This document shows positions 35,781 to 44,894 of a stretch of DNA of 64,000 nucleotides, one piece after another (within the stretch, counting starts at the first letter, position 1; every line of letters starts with the position of its first letter). Both the position numbers and the translations under genes were made by a program. The notes under the pieces are model-generated. The model made no database searches and was not told the origin of the DNA. It worked only from the letters and a program-made list of their open reading frames with translations. Source of the DNA: Rhodococcus sp. NBC_00297 (GTDB lineage Bacteria; Actinomycetota; Actinomycetes; Mycobacteriales; Mycobacteriaceae); contig NZ_CP108041.1 of NCBI RefSeq assembly GCF_036173065.1, positions 2,359,001 through 2,423,000 on the forward strand. The letters are read 5' to 3'.

Positions 35781-36323
35781 ATGCCTCGAACCTCCGTCAC
35801 GGCCTGCCTGCTGGCGGGGTCCGTCGCCTCGCCCCTGTGCCCACAGCGGAGCCACCGACTGGGTTCCGGCCCGTCCTGCGGTACCGCGGACGTCGCGTCC
35901 GACGGGATGTTCACCTACTCGCGTACGGCGTCCGTGGACCGGTGGGAGGACGACCCGTCGTCCTTCGGCTCCGATCGCTTCACCATCGTCGTCACCGACG
36001 GGGACCACGAGGTGGGGGAGATCGTGATCACGCCGGTGTTGTCCACGAGTGCGACGGAACCGATCACGGCCGTCGGCGTGGTCACCACCGAGGGCACCGT
36101 CGTGACGTACGAGCACGACGCGGCGGCGTCCGCACGTCGCCGACCGCTCACGGAATCGTCTCCTCCGCGGGGGCCGCGCGTGACGGGTGCGCATCATCGA
36201 CTCGCCGTCGTCCGCTTCGGTACCGAGACCTGCGATCAGACGTTCCAGGTGTTCGTGTCCGACGGTGTCCGCGGCACCACGTCGTACCTGCTCGGCGTCC
36301 CCGACGGCCCGCTCGACCGGTGA
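35781..36323 (+). CDS. Short exported-type protein with VCBS/cadherin-like fragment
   Basis: This encodes a 180-residue protein of low certainty. The ATG at 35781 has a well-placed AGGAG ribosome site. A weak hydrophobic N-terminus (TACLLAGSVASPLC) is followed by a single VCBS/Ig-like strand pattern: DGMFTYSRTASVDRW, then SDRFTIVVTDG. VCBS modules are normally repeated many times in large adhesins, so this could be a decayed remnant or a small stand-alone domain. It is divergent from the BTAD regulator. The terminator-like repeat at 36328-36375 follows. Confidence 0.5.
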   Translation: MPRTSVTACLLAGSVASPLCPQRSHRLGSGPSCGTADVASDGMFTYSRTASVDRWEDDPSSFGSDRFTIVVTDGDHEVGEIVITPVLSTSATEPITAVGVVTTEGTVVTYEHDAAASARRRPLTESSPPRGPRVTGAHHRLAVVRFGTETCDQTFQVFVSDGVRGTTSYLLGVPDGPLDR

Positions 36324-36327
36324 GGCG

Positions 36328-36375
36328 CCGACGGGGTCGCCGCGGCCGAGTGATCGACCGTGACGACCCCGTCGG
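36328..36375. terminator. 12-bp inverted repeat between convergent genes
   Basis: CCGACGGGGTCG (36328-36339) and CGACCCCGTCGG (36364-36375) are perfect complements with a 24-base spacer. It lies between the 35781 gene and the convergent ino1 gene, whose stop is at 36391, and can terminate either. Confidence 0.6.
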
Positions 36376-36390
36376 GACGTTCGCGAGTGG

Positions 36391-37482
36391 CTACTGCTCG
36401 TCGGAGCCGATGATGAACGCCTCGAGCTGCTGACGAGCGATGTCGTCGGCGAGCTGCTTCGGCGGGCTCTTCATCAGGTACGCGGACGCGGGCACGACAG
36501 GTCCGCCGATTCCGCGGTCCTGAGCGATCTTCGCTGCGCGCACGGCGTCGATGATGACGCCGGCGGAGTTCGGGGAGTCCCAGACCTCGAGCTTGTACTC
36601 GAGGTTCAGCGGGACGTCACCGAACGCGCGACCCTCGAGGCGGACGTAGGCCCACTTGCGGTCGTCGAGCCAGCCGACGTGATCGGACGGGCCGATGTGC
36701 ACGTCCTTCGCATTGAACTCACGCTGCAGGTTGGACGTGACGGCCTGCGTCTTCGAGATCTTCTTCGACTCGAGGCGCGTGCGCTCGAGCATGTTGAGGA
36801 AGTCCATGTTGCCGCCGACGTTCAGCTGCATCGTGCGATCGAGCTGGACGCCGCGATCCTCGAACAGCTTGGCCATGACGCGGTGGGTGATGGTGGCACC
36901 GACCTGGCTCTTGATGTCGTCGCCGACGATGGGCACACCGGCGTCGGTGAACTTCTTGGCCCAGACCGGATCGGACGCGATGAAGACGGGCAGCGCGTTG
37001 ACGAACGCGACCTTCGCGTCGATGCAGGCCTGCGCGTAGAACTTGTCGGCTTCTTCGGATCCGACGGGCAGGTAGGAGACGAGCACGTCGACCTTCGCGT
37101 CACGCAGTGCCTGCGCCACGTCGACCGGCTCCGCGTCGGAGATCTCGATGGTCTCCGAGTAGTACTTGCCGATGCCGTCGAGTGTCGGGCCGCGCTGGAC
37201 GCTGACGTCGCTCGGGGGCACGTCGGCGATCTTGATGGTGTTGTTCTCGCTGTTGAAGATGGCTTCGGACAGATCGAAGCCGACCTTCTTGGCGTCCACG
37301 TCGAACGCGGCGACGAACTCGACGTCGCGGACGTGGTACTTGCCGAACTTCACGTGCATGAGGCCGGGAACGGTGGTGTTCTCGTCGGCGTCCTTGTAGT
37401 ACTGCACGCCCTGAACCAGGGACGACGCGCAGTTACCCACGCCCACAATGGCCACGCGCACCGCAGTGCTGTTGTCACTCAT
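36391..37482 (-). CDS. ino1: Inositol-3-phosphate synthase
   Basis: This 363-residue enzyme makes 1L-myo-inositol 1-phosphate from glucose 6-phosphate using bound NAD. It is the first step towards phosphatidylinositol, mannosylated lipids and mycothiol. The NAD motif is [13 protein letters not shown] (14-26). [12 protein letters not shown], the SKK lysines and [12 protein letters not shown] match the actinobacterial Ino1 group. It follows the PadR gene with an 8-base overlap, as Rv0046c follows Rv0047c in M. tuberculosis. Confidence 0.97.
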   Translation of the reverse strand: MSDNSTAVRVAIVGVGNCASSLVQGVQYYKDADENTTVPGLMHVKFGKYHVRDVEFVAAFDVDAKKVGFDLSEAIFNSENNTIKIADVPPSDVSVQRGPTLDGIGKYYSETIEISDAEPVDVAQALRDAKVDVLVSYLPVGSEEADKFYAQACIDAKVAFVNALPVFIASDPVWAKKFTDAGVPIVGDDIKSQVGATITHRVMAKLFEDRGVQLDRTMQLNVGGNMDFLNMLERTRLESKKISKTQAVTSNLQREFNAKDVHIGPSDHVGWLDDRKWAYVRLEGRAFGDVPLNLEYKLEVWDSPNSAGVIIDAVRAAKIAQDRGIGGPVVPASAYLMKSPPKQLADDIARQQLEAFIIGSDEQ

Positions 37483-38113
37483 GGTCGGGTTCTCCTTCTT
37501 TTCCGTATCGGGTGGCCGGAGCCGACGTGCTCTCCGGGTGTGCCACGGCCGAGGTGTCGGTCGTGGGTGCGGGCGGTGGACTCTCCGAAGTGATCGCCAT
37601 TGCCTCGGCAGCGATCAATTCGTTGAGCCACCGCACTTCGCGCTCGCTCGACTCGAGGCCGAGCTGATGCAATCCGCGCGTGTACCTGTCCAACGACCCA
37701 CTTGCTCGGCCGATGGCGTCGCGGAGCCCCTCACGGCGCTCCTCGACCTGGCGACGCCGACCTTCGAGTATCCGCATCCGCGCCTCAGCGGGGGTGCGCC
37801 CGAAAAAGGCCAGGTGTACGCCGAATCCATCATCTGTGTAGTTCTGCGGACCCGTGTCCGCGACCAGCTCGGTGAACCGAGCTCGGCCGGCCGGCGTGAG
37901 TTCGTAGACACGACGTGCCCGACGCTTGACGGCGCCCTGGACTCCGGGGTTCTCGACGATGAGCCCGTCCGCCTGCATACGACGCAAGGTGGGGTAGAGC
38001 GAACCGTACGAGAAGGCCCGGAAGGCACCGAGAAGTCCGGTGAGTCGCTTACGAAGCTCGTAACCGTGCATGGGTGTCTCCAGGAGCAGGCCGAGGATCG
38101 CCAGTTCGAGCAT
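37475..38113 (-). CDS. PadR family transcriptional regulator
   Basis: This is a 212-residue PadR regulator. The winged helix covers 1-80 ([16 protein letters not shown], then [14 protein letters not shown]) and the C-terminal dimerisation helices 90-190. It overlaps ino1 by 8 bases and is its obvious co-transcribed neighbour (Rv0047c equivalent). The start is ATG 38113. An inverted repeat at 38181-38209 in front of the gene contains ATGT and ACAT half sites of the PadR type, which suggests autorepression that also controls inositol synthesis. Confidence 0.92.
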   Translation of the reverse strand: MLELAILGLLLETPMHGYELRKRLTGLLGAFRAFSYGSLYPTLRRMQADGLIVENPGVQGAVKRRARRVYELTPAGRARFTELVADTGPQNYTDDGFGVHLAFFGRTPAEARMRILEGRRRQVEERREGLRDAIGRASGSLDRYTRGLHQLGLESSEREVRWLNELIAAEAMAITSESPPPAPTTDTSAVAHPESTSAPATRYGKEGEPDHE

Positions 38114-38180
38114 GTGCGGTCCCCTTCCTGTTCCGACCCGAGTCCGCGTCGAGATGACGCTCGCTCACTATAACCGCCAC

Positions 38181-38209
38181 ATGTATCGGGCCGATATATG
38201 GGGGTACAT
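38181..38209 (-). promoter_or_regulatory. PadR-type operator and promoter
   Basis: TATCGG-G-CCGATA (38184-38196) is a perfect palindrome inside a larger ATGTATCGGGCCGATATAT element, and ACAT (38206-38209) adds a second half site. On the minus strand a -10 TATAGT (38172-38167) lies just downstream. The region is AT-rich relative to the neighbours. This resembles the ATGT-N8-ACAT pattern of PadR regulators and would control padR-ino1. Confidence 0.55.
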
Positions 38210-38240
38210 GTAACTGTCGAGAACATGAACACGGGCCCCG

Positions 38241-39080
38241 TCAGGGACGGTGGGGGCTGACCCGCGTGACCTCACCGGCCAGGGTGGCCTGCAGGTATCC
38301 ACCGCGGCCGTCCGCATCCGCGGCGTAGACCAGTACCTCCGGCACTCCCTCGTTGCGCACGAGCACGTGGGTGACCGACGCGTCCGGTACCTCGACGAAC
38401 GACGCGGACCCCGCCATCAGGCCCGCCAGTGCCTCGACGTCGAGCGCGGTGAGGTCGAAGGGCAGCTCGTCCGTCTCCCTCGGGCTCGTGGCGGCGGACT
38501 CCGCGAAGCCGCCGCGGACCGACACGTCGCGCACGCGGTCGCTCTCGGCGAGGCGGGTCAGGGAGGCGCGATCGTCCGACGGGTACAGCACCAACTCGGT
38601 GACCTCGGGGTCGCCGAATCGTGTGATCCACCGGTCGCGGAAGTCGGCCAGGCCCTCCGGGGTGTCGAACACGAAGGGTCGCGCGACGATCGGCGTCACG
38701 GTGCCCGCGGCCGTCGCTCCCGGGCCGACGGACGACGACGGAGCCGCGACGCTCGGCGACGACGGTGCATCGGATCCGCGGACCGCCAGCACGACGGCGA
38801 CTCCGAGGACGAGGACCACGACGAGCAGACCCACGATCACCGGGCGCCGGGACGGTCCGGGTGCGGGCCGTACCGCCTCGGGCAGCGGTACGTCCGCCTG
38901 CAGATCGGCGGCCAACGCGTGGAGATCGCCCAGTGTCGTCGCCGTTCTCGCCGCCGCCACCCGTGACCGGTGCTCGTCGAACGTCAGCTGCCCGTCCGCG
39001 TACGCGGTGTCGAGAGCGGTCGCGACCACGGCGCGATCGATGTCACGGGCGCGCAGTCGTCGATCCTGTCCGGTCGCCAT
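38241..39080 (-). CDS. DUF1707 membrane protein
   Basis: This encodes a 279-residue protein with an N-terminal DUF1707 domain (RARDIDRAVVATALDTAYADGQL, with EHRSR, residues 8-60), one membrane helix (about 79-98) and an extracytoplasmic C-terminal domain of about 170 residues. DUF1707 is a short helical domain common in actinobacteria, of unknown function. It is 9 bases downstream of a paralogue at 39090, so the pair is an operon. A Ser/Pro-rich linker follows the membrane helix. Confidence 0.85.
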   Translation of the reverse strand: MATGQDRRLRARDIDRAVVATALDTAYADGQLTFDEHRSRVAAARTATTLGDLHALAADLQADVPLPEAVRPAPGPSRRPVIVGLLVVVLVLGVAVVLAVRGSDAPSSPSVAAPSSSVGPGATAAGTVTPIVARPFVFDTPEGLADFRDRWITRFGDPEVTELVLYPSDDRASLTRLAESDRVRDVSVRGGFAESAATSPRETDELPFDLTALDVEALAGLMAGSASFVEVPDASVTHVLVRNEGVPEVLVYAADADGRGGYLQATLAGEVTRVSPHRP

Positions 39081-39089
39081 CGTCGTCTC

Positions 39090-39905
39090 CTACTCGGTCG
39101 GATCGAACGGGGTGACGCTGAGTAAGTCGCCCGACAGGGACGCCTCGAGGTATCCGTCCTCGTTCACGGCCTCGTTGCTCGCGTGCAGGCTGATCGCGGG
39201 GCCGGCGCCGGTGTTCCGGACGAACAGGTACAGCGAGTCGATCTCGGCGATGTTCAGGCTCGCACCGGCGCCCAGGACCAACCCGCCGAGCACGCCGGGG
39301 CCCAGGTCGACGAGGTCGACGGTCGCCGTCTCTCGGTCCCTGTCCGCGTCGTCCGACTGTCTCCACTCGCCGTCGCGGTACTGATAACGCCTCTCCCGGC
39401 CCGGATTATCGGGACTCGGCGCCCTCAGCAGCGCGTACTCGGAGTAGAACATCAGCTCGTCGACGACGGTGGTTCCCAGCAGAATGCCCGTCGACGCCAC
39501 GATGTCGTCCATCGCGCGGGGTTCGAGGTAGCCGGCCGAGCCGTAGGTGCCGGTCGCGCTGTCGTCGGACGCACAGGCGCGGACACCGAAGAACAGGAGT
39601 GCGGCGACGACCAGGAGAACAGCCCACCGGATCACCGCGCTCAGCACGCTCGGCCGACCCCGACGGGAGAGCCCCGCGGCTGCCGCCCCGGGCGACGCCA
39701 TCGGAGCCAGGTCCGACGTGCCCTGCAGATCGCCGGTCAGATCATGGAGGTCCTCGAGCGCACGTGCATCGGTGGCGAGGGCGATACGGGTGGCGTGCTC
39801 CTCGGCGTCGATCTGGCCGTCCGCGAGCGCACGGTCCAGCGCGGCGCACGCGTGCACTCTGTCCTGGTCACGCGCTCTGACACCCACAGATCGGACCGTC
39901 GGCAT
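39090..39905 (-). CDS. DUF1707 membrane protein, paralogue
   Basis: This 271-residue product has the same layout as its downstream neighbour: DUF1707 (VRARDQDRVHACAALDRALADGQID, residues 8-55), one membrane helix (about 88-105, VIRWAVLLVVAALLFF) and an external domain with repeated Asp/Leu-rich segments. The start is ATG 39905 (MPTVRSVG); the frame is open further upstream but without family similarity. The two genes arose by tandem duplication. The external domain may sense a ligand, which is conjecture. Confidence 0.82.
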   Translation of the reverse strand: MPTVRSVGVRARDQDRVHACAALDRALADGQIDAEEHATRIALATDARALEDLHDLTGDLQGTSDLAPMASPGAAAAGLSRRGRPSVLSAVIRWAVLLVVAALLFFGVRACASDDSATGTYGSAGYLEPRAMDDIVASTGILLGTTVVDELMFYSEYALLRAPSPDNPGRERRYQYRDGEWRQSDDADRDRETATVDLVDLGPGVLGGLVLGAGASLNIAEIDSLYLFVRNTGAGPAISLHASNEAVNEDGYLEASLSGDLLSVTPFDPTE

Positions 39906-40025
39906 CGCCAGATGGTAGGCCCGTGGACCGGGTCCCTCAAGTGCTCCGGCTCCACGGCTCCGCTCCAGCGCACGGGACGGGGTCGAGCACCACCCCACCT
40001 CGACGGCGCACGTACTCTGGTCACC

Positions 40026-40445
40026 GTGAGATCACAGCGGCAGGTGGTGGACTACGCGTTGCAGCGCAAGTCGCTGCTCGCCGAGGTCTACTCCGGACGA
40101 ACGGCGATGGCCCAGGTCTGCGACGCCGATCCCTACCTCCTCCGAGCGGCGAAGTTCCACGGTCGGCCGTCCACCGTGGCGTGCCCCATCTGCCGGAAGG
40201 AGCAGCTCACGCTGGTCTCCTGGGTGTTCGGGGAGAAGCTCGGGACGATGAACGGCTCGGCCCGGACCGCGGACGAGCTCACCCGCCTCGCCGGCACGCA
40301 GGAGGAGTTCTCCGTGCACGTCGTCGAGGTCTGCCGAACCTGCAGTTGGAACCACCTCGTGCAGTCGTACGTCCTGGGTGCCGTTCCGGCGCCCAAGAGC
40401 CCCCGCACACGCTCCGCCTCCCGCCGACGCACGGCCAGTGAGTGA
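40026..40445 (+). CDS. DUF5318 protein (Rv0049-like)
   Basis: This 139-residue protein is conserved upstream of ponA in Mycobacteriales. It carries two CxxC pairs (CPIC near 60 and CRTC near 102), which suggests a zinc-ribbon fold. The N-terminus is helical (VDYALQRKSLLAEVYSG) and the C-terminus is a basic tail. Its function is unknown. The start is GTG 40026. It is 124 bases before ponA, in the same order as Rv0049-Rv0050, which suggests a part in cell-wall synthesis or its regulation. Confidence 0.88.
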   Translation: MRSQRQVVDYALQRKSLLAEVYSGRTAMAQVCDADPYLLRAAKFHGRPSTVACPICRKEQLTLVSWVFGEKLGTMNGSARTADELTRLAGTQEEFSVHVVEVCRTCSWNHLVQSYVLGAVPAPKSPRTRSASRRRTASE

Positions 40446-40569
40446 CGGACGCAGGTCGTCGGCGGTACCGTCCGTCGGTGGTCCCCCGCGCAACCGAGTC
40501 GAACGAGCCCGACGCACACGTGACCGTCGCCACCTGGTCACACGTGCGTCCTGACAGTGGAGTACGTGA

Positions 40570-43191
40570 GTGAGTTCCCCCTACGACAGTTCCGGTGACG
40601 ATCGCGGGCGTCCGTCCGGCCGCCACGGTCGACCCGACGGGCCCGGGGAACCACCGCGTCACGGGCGCCCGAGCCACGAGCCGGTCCGCGATCCCCAGCA
40701 GCGGCCGTCGGGCCCACCCCCACCGCGTGCGCCTCGCCGGGACGGCCCCGGTGGTCCCCCACCGAGCTGGCCGCCGGCCGATCACCCGCGGCGCCCGGCC
40801 TACGGTCCGCCGTCCTACGACGATCGTGGACCGGACACCACCCAGATTCCCCCGACCGCGCCCCCGCCGCGGTCGCAGGCGTTCTCGCAGCCGCGCCCGT
40901 ACTCGGACGATCCACGGGCGACCGACGTTCCACCCTCCCGGCCCGTGACGTCCCACTCGCGTGGCGACGCCGACGGTGACCGGGACCGGTTCGGTGGAGG
41001 ACCCACCGAACCGCCATCAGGAGGTACTGCCACGAAGACGAAGAAGAAGTCGAAGTGGAAGGTCCTGCGGCGCACGCTGTACGGCTTGATCGCGCTGGGC
41101 ATGGTCGTTCCGGTCCTGGTGTTCATGGTCGCGTACGTCGTCGAGGACGTTCCGCGCCCCGGTGACATCAAGACCAACCAGGTCGCCACCGTCCTCGCGT
41201 CGGACGGAACGTCCGTCCTCGGCACGGTGGTCCCTCCCGAGGGCAACCGCACCGATGTCGAGATCGGACAGATCCCCGAGCACGTCCGCAATGCGGTGTT
41301 GTCGGCCGAGGATCGTGACTTCTACTCCAACCCCGGATTCTCGGTCACCGGCTTCGCACGCGCCGCTCGCGACAACGTGCTCGGGCGCGACAGCGCCGGT
41401 GGTGGATCCACCATCACGCAGCAGTACGTGAAGAACGCGCTCGTGGGGTCCGAGCGGACGCTCACCCGCAAGATGCGCGAACTGGTCATCTCCTCGAAGA
41501 TGGCGCGTCAGTGGACCAAGGACGACATCCTCGCCGCGTACCTCAACACCATCTACTTCGGCCGCGGCGCGTACGGCATCGCGGCGGCGTCGAAGGCGTA
41601 CTTCGACAAGCCCGTCGAGCAGTTGAGCGTCGAGGAGGGTGCCGTGCTCGCGGCCACCATCCAGCAGCCCTCCGGACTCGATCCGGAGAACAACCCGACG
41701 GGTGCGCAGAGCCGCTGGAACTACGTCCTCGACGGCATGGTCACGATGGGTGCGCTCGATCAGACCCAGCGTCAGGCGATGCAGTACCCGCAGTGGCGAC
41801 CGCTCGCCTCGGTGGACAGCGGCGACGCCGCCGACGCCGGCCCGAACGGACTGATCAAGAACCAGGTGCTCAAGGAGCTCACCGCGTCGGGCATCAGTGA
41901 GCAGGACCTGAACACCGCCGGACTGCAGATCACCACGACGATCGATCCGCAGGATCAGCAGGCCGCCATCGACGCCGTGAACTCCAACATGGAGGGTGAA
42001 CCGTCCGAGCTGCGCACGGCGTCGGTGTCGATCGACCCCCGCACCGGTGCGGTGCGCTCGTACTACGGCGGTGTCGACGGCCGCGGCTTCGACTTCGCGC
42101 AGTCCGGCCTGCAGACCGGTTCGTCGTTCAAGGTCTTCGGCCTGGCGGCGGCTCTGGATCAGGGCATCCCGCTGTCGCAGATGTACGACAGCTCGCCGCT
42201 GACGGTCAACGGCATCTCCATCGGCAACGTCGAGGGCGAGTCCTGCGGCACCTGCACCATTGCCGAGGCTCTCAAGCGGTCGCTCAACACGAGCTTCTAC
42301 CGGTTGCAGCTCAGCCTCGACGGCGGCCCGCAGGCAGTGGCCGACATGGCGCACCGCCTCGGTATCCCGACCGAGGTCGAGGGCATCGGCGAGACCCTGA
42401 CCGAGCCGAACGGCGCCGGCCCCAACAACGGCATCGTGCTCGGGCAGTACCAGTCCCGTGTCATCGACATGGCCAGCGCCTACGCGACGCTCGCCGCATC
42501 GGGTACCTACCACGCACCGCACTTCGTGCAGAAGGTCGTGACGGCCGACGGCACCGTGTTGCTCGATCGCGGAGCGGACCCCGGCGAGCAGCGGGTCGAC
42601 CCTGCCGTCGCGGACAACGTCACGGCGGCCATGCGTCCCATCGCGGGCTACTCGAACGGCCACAACCTGGCCGAGGGACGCGCCTCCGCCGCGAAGACCG
42701 GCACCGCGCAGCTCGGTGACACCGGCGAGAACAAGGACGCCTGGATGGTCGGGTACACGCCGTCTCTGGCGACGGCCGTGTGGGTCGGTACCGAGCAGGG
42801 CCTCCCGCTGGAGAACAGCTACGGGGGACCCATCTACGGCTCCGGACTTCCGTCGGACATCTGGAAGGACACGCTCGACGCGTCCCTCGAAGGCTCGCCC
42901 GTCGAGTCGTTCCCTGCACCGGGTGCGATCGCCGGCCAGGCCGGTGTGCCGCAGTACTCGGCACCCGCGCCGACACGGACCGCGGCGCCGCCCACATCCT
43001 CTTCCGCAGCGCCGGAGCCCACGACGCCGGAGCCCGTCGCTCCGCCGGTCGTCGTCCCGTCGCAGGTCGAGATCCTGCCGGGCATCACCATTCCGGTTCC
43101 CGGTCTGGCCCCGGCGCCGGCGGAACCTTCCGCCGTCACCCCGCCCGACGACGGGGCGGCTCCGGAGCCGGCCACGCCGCCCGGCGGCTAG
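40570..43191 (+). CDS. ponA: Bifunctional penicillin-binding protein PonA
   Basis: This is an 873-residue class A PBP. It has a long Pro/Arg-rich cytoplasmic N-terminus (1-155), a membrane anchor (about 165-190) and a transglycosylase domain with EDRDF (247-251), GGSTITQQY and the NTIYFGRGAYG block. The transpeptidase domain has SSFK (S518 nucleophile), SLN (571-573) and KTG (709-711). A Pro/Ala/Thr-rich tail of about 100 residues ends the protein. It polymerises and cross-links peptidoglycan at the growing poles. The start is GTG 40570. It is followed by the GT87 gene after 2 bases. Confidence 0.97.
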   Translation: MSSPYDSSGDDRGRPSGRHGRPDGPGEPPRHGRPSHEPVRDPQQRPSGPPPPRAPRRDGPGGPPPSWPPADHPRRPAYGPPSYDDRGPDTTQIPPTAPPPRSQAFSQPRPYSDDPRATDVPPSRPVTSHSRGDADGDRDRFGGGPTEPPSGGTATKTKKKSKWKVLRRTLYGLIALGMVVPVLVFMVAYVVEDVPRPGDIKTNQVATVLASDGTSVLGTVVPPEGNRTDVEIGQIPEHVRNAVLSAEDRDFYSNPGFSVTGFARAARDNVLGRDSAGGGSTITQQYVKNALVGSERTLTRKMRELVISSKMARQWTKDDILAAYLNTIYFGRGAYGIAAASKAYFDKPVEQLSVEEGAVLAATIQQPSGLDPENNPTGAQSRWNYVLDGMVTMGALDQTQRQAMQYPQWRPLASVDSGDAADAGPNGLIKNQVLKELTASGISEQDLNTAGLQITTTIDPQDQQAAIDAVNSNMEGEPSELRTASVSIDPRTGAVRSYYGGVDGRGFDFAQSGLQTGSSFKVFGLAAALDQGIPLSQMYDSSPLTVNGISIGNVEGESCGTCTIAEALKRSLNTSFYRLQLSLDGGPQAVADMAHRLGIPTEVEGIGETLTEPNGAGPNNGIVLGQYQSRVIDMASAYATLAASGTYHAPHFVQKVVTADGTVLLDRGADPGEQRVDPAVADNVTAAMRPIAGYSNGHNLAEGRASAAKTGTAQLGDTGENKDAWMVGYTPSLATAVWVGTEQGLPLENSYGGPIYGSGLPSDIWKDTLDASLEGSPVESFPAPGAIAGQAGVPQYSAPAPTRTAAPPTSSSAAPEPTTPEPVAPPVVVPSQVEILPGITIPVPGLAPAPAEPSAVTPPDDGAAPEPATPPGG

Positions 43192-43193
43192 GG

Positions 43194-44894
43194 GTGACGG
43201 GCAGGCCGGAGGCCGGTCGAGATTCGACGGGCAGGCCGGAGGCCGGTCGAGTTTCGACGGGCGGGCCGGAGGCCGGTCGGGACCATTCGTCCGACGAGTT
43301 GTTGGCGAGTCCGGGTGAGTTGGCGACGGATCGTCGCTCCGCTCGTCGGCGCGATCGGCCGAGTCTGACCGACCCCATGGTCGCGGAGTTGTCGACGGTG
43401 GTCGGCGGCCCCGTGGGCAAGCACGCGTTGGTGGGGCGGCAGCGCCACATCACGCCACTGCGCGTGATCTTCGCGTTCACTGTCGTGTTTCTCGCGCTGG
43501 GTTGGTTCGGGAAGGCCGCGTGCATCCAGCAGGCCCCGAACGGCCCCGGCGGCGAGCTGGGACTCGACTGGAGCGGGAGCCGTCAGTACGTCGCGATGTG
43601 TTACTCCGACGTGGTCCCCCTCTACGGCGCGGAGCGCCTCGATCAGGGCGCGTTCCCGTACAAGAAGTCGTGGGAGGAAACGGGTTCCGACGGTTCCACG
43701 ATCACCCGGTACATGGAGTATCCGGTGGTGGCGGGGCTGTACCAGTACGTGTCGATGCAGGTGGCCCACGCGTGGTCCGCGGTCCCGTGGTTGCCGCAGG
43801 CGCTCACGGTCGCGCTGTATTTCAACGTGGTGGCGTTCGGCTCCGCTCTCGCCTGGCTCGTGACGATCTGGGCGACCACGATGTTGGCGGGACGTCGGGT
43901 GTGGGACGCCGCGTTGGCCGCGTGTTCCCCTCTGGTGATCGTGCACGTCTTCACCAACTTCGACGCCCTCGCAACGGCATTCGCCTCCGGTGGGTTGCTG
44001 GCGTGGGCGCGACGTAGGCCGGTGCTGGCCGGTGTCCTGCTCGGCATCGGGGGCGCGACGAAGCTCTACCCGCTGTTCCTGCTCGGTCCGCTCCTCGTGC
44101 TGTGCATCCGCACGGGGAACATCAGGGACTGGTCGCGGACCACGGCGGCGGCGCTCTCGGCGTGGGTTCTGGTCAATCTGCCCATCGCACTGCTGTTCCC
44201 GCGTGGCTGGTCGGAGTTCTTCCGACTGAACTCCGACCGCGGCGCCGATCCGGACTCGCTCTACAACGTGGCCCGGTCGTTCACCGGCTGGGCCGGATTC
44301 GACGGCCCGCTCGGTCCCGGCGAGAAGCCGGTGATCCTCAATCTCGTGACGGCGCTGCTCTTCGTGGTCGTGTGCCTCGCCATCGGCTGGGTGGCGCTGA
44401 CGGCTCCGCGGCGTCCTCGCCTGATGCAGCTGTGTTTCCTCGTGGTCGCCGGTTTCCTGCTGACGAACAAGGTGTGGAGTCCGCAGTACTCCCTGTGGCT
44501 GGTGCCGCTCGCGGTCCTGGCTCTGCCGCACCGGCGAATCCTGTTGGCGTGGATGACCATCGACGCACTCGTCTGGGTTCCGCGGATGATGTACTACCTG
44601 GGCGTGGCCGACAAGGGTCTGCCCGAGCAGTACTTCACGGCGACCGTCCTGGCGCGCGATCTCGCCGTCGTCGGATTGTGTGTCCTGGTGGTGCGGCAGA
44701 TCTACCGGCCGTTGGACGATCTGGTGCGTCGCAGCGGCGACGACGATCCGGCCGGTGGTGTACTCGACGGAGCACCCGACGCGTACCCGTCGTGGGTGCC
44801 GGCGATGGTGCGTCCGCGGCCCGTCGAGGTTCCGATCGCGGATGCGGCGCCACCGCCTAGGGCACCACGGTCACCGGCCACCGACCCAGCTTGA
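43194..44894 (+). CDS. GT87/DUF2029 membrane glycosyltransferase (Rv0051-like)
   Basis: This encodes a 566-residue polyprenol-phosphate-mannose-type glycosyltransferase of family 87 with about ten membrane helices. The first loop contains DWSGSRQYVAMCYSDVVPLY and MEYPVVAGLYQYVS, matching the D-x-x region of GT-C enzymes. Relatives add mannose or arabinose to lipomannan-type lipids. The GTG at 43194 gives an N-terminal run of three 10-residue repeats (TGRPEAGRDS and variants) encoded by the 30-bp direct repeat at 43196-43285; ATG 43377 is a possible alternative start. The 3' end overlaps the convergent Usp gene by 38 bases. Confidence 0.85.
   Translation: MTGRPEAGRDSTGRPEAGRVSTGGPEAGRDHSSDELLASPGELATDRRSARRRDRPSLTDPMVAELSTVVGGPVGKHALVGRQRHITPLRVIFAFTVVFLALGWFGKAACIQQAPNGPGGELGLDWSGSRQYVAMCYSDVVPLYGAERLDQGAFPYKKSWEETGSDGSTITRYMEYPVVAGLYQYVSMQVAHAWSAVPWLPQALTVALYFNVVAFGSALAWLVTIWATTMLAGRRVWDAALAACSPLVIVHVFTNFDALATAFASGGLLAWARRRPVLAGVLLGIGGATKLYPLFLLGPLLVLCIRTGNIRDWSRTTAAALSAWVLVNLPIALLFPRGWSEFFRLNSDRGADPDSLYNVARSFTGWAGFDGPLGPGEKPVILNLVTALLFVVVCLAIGWVALTAPRRPRLMQLCFLVVAGFLLTNKVWSPQYSLWLVPLAVLALPHRRILLAWMTIDALVWVPRMMYYLGVADKGLPEQYFTATVLARDLAVVGLCVLVVRQIYRPLDDLVRRSGDDDPAGGVLDGAPDAYPSWVPAMVRPRPVEVPIADAAPPPRAPRSPATDPA
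43196..43285 (+). repeat. Three tandem 30-bp repeats
   Basis: Units start at 43196, 43226 and 43256. The shared core is GGCCGGAGGCCGGTCG, itself palindromic (CCGG-AGG-CCGG). The third unit differs at a few bases. It lies 5 bases after the ponA stop and within the start region of the GT87 gene. Confidence 0.85.

Noticed and set aside
41017-42663. 548-codon minus-strand frame opposite ponA
   Set aside because: PonA motifs on the plus strand are complete; the antisense frame shows no recognisable domain.
43196-43285. CRISPR-like array
   Set aside because: Three directly adjoining 30-bp units have no spacers between them and no cas genes are near; this is a tandem repeat.
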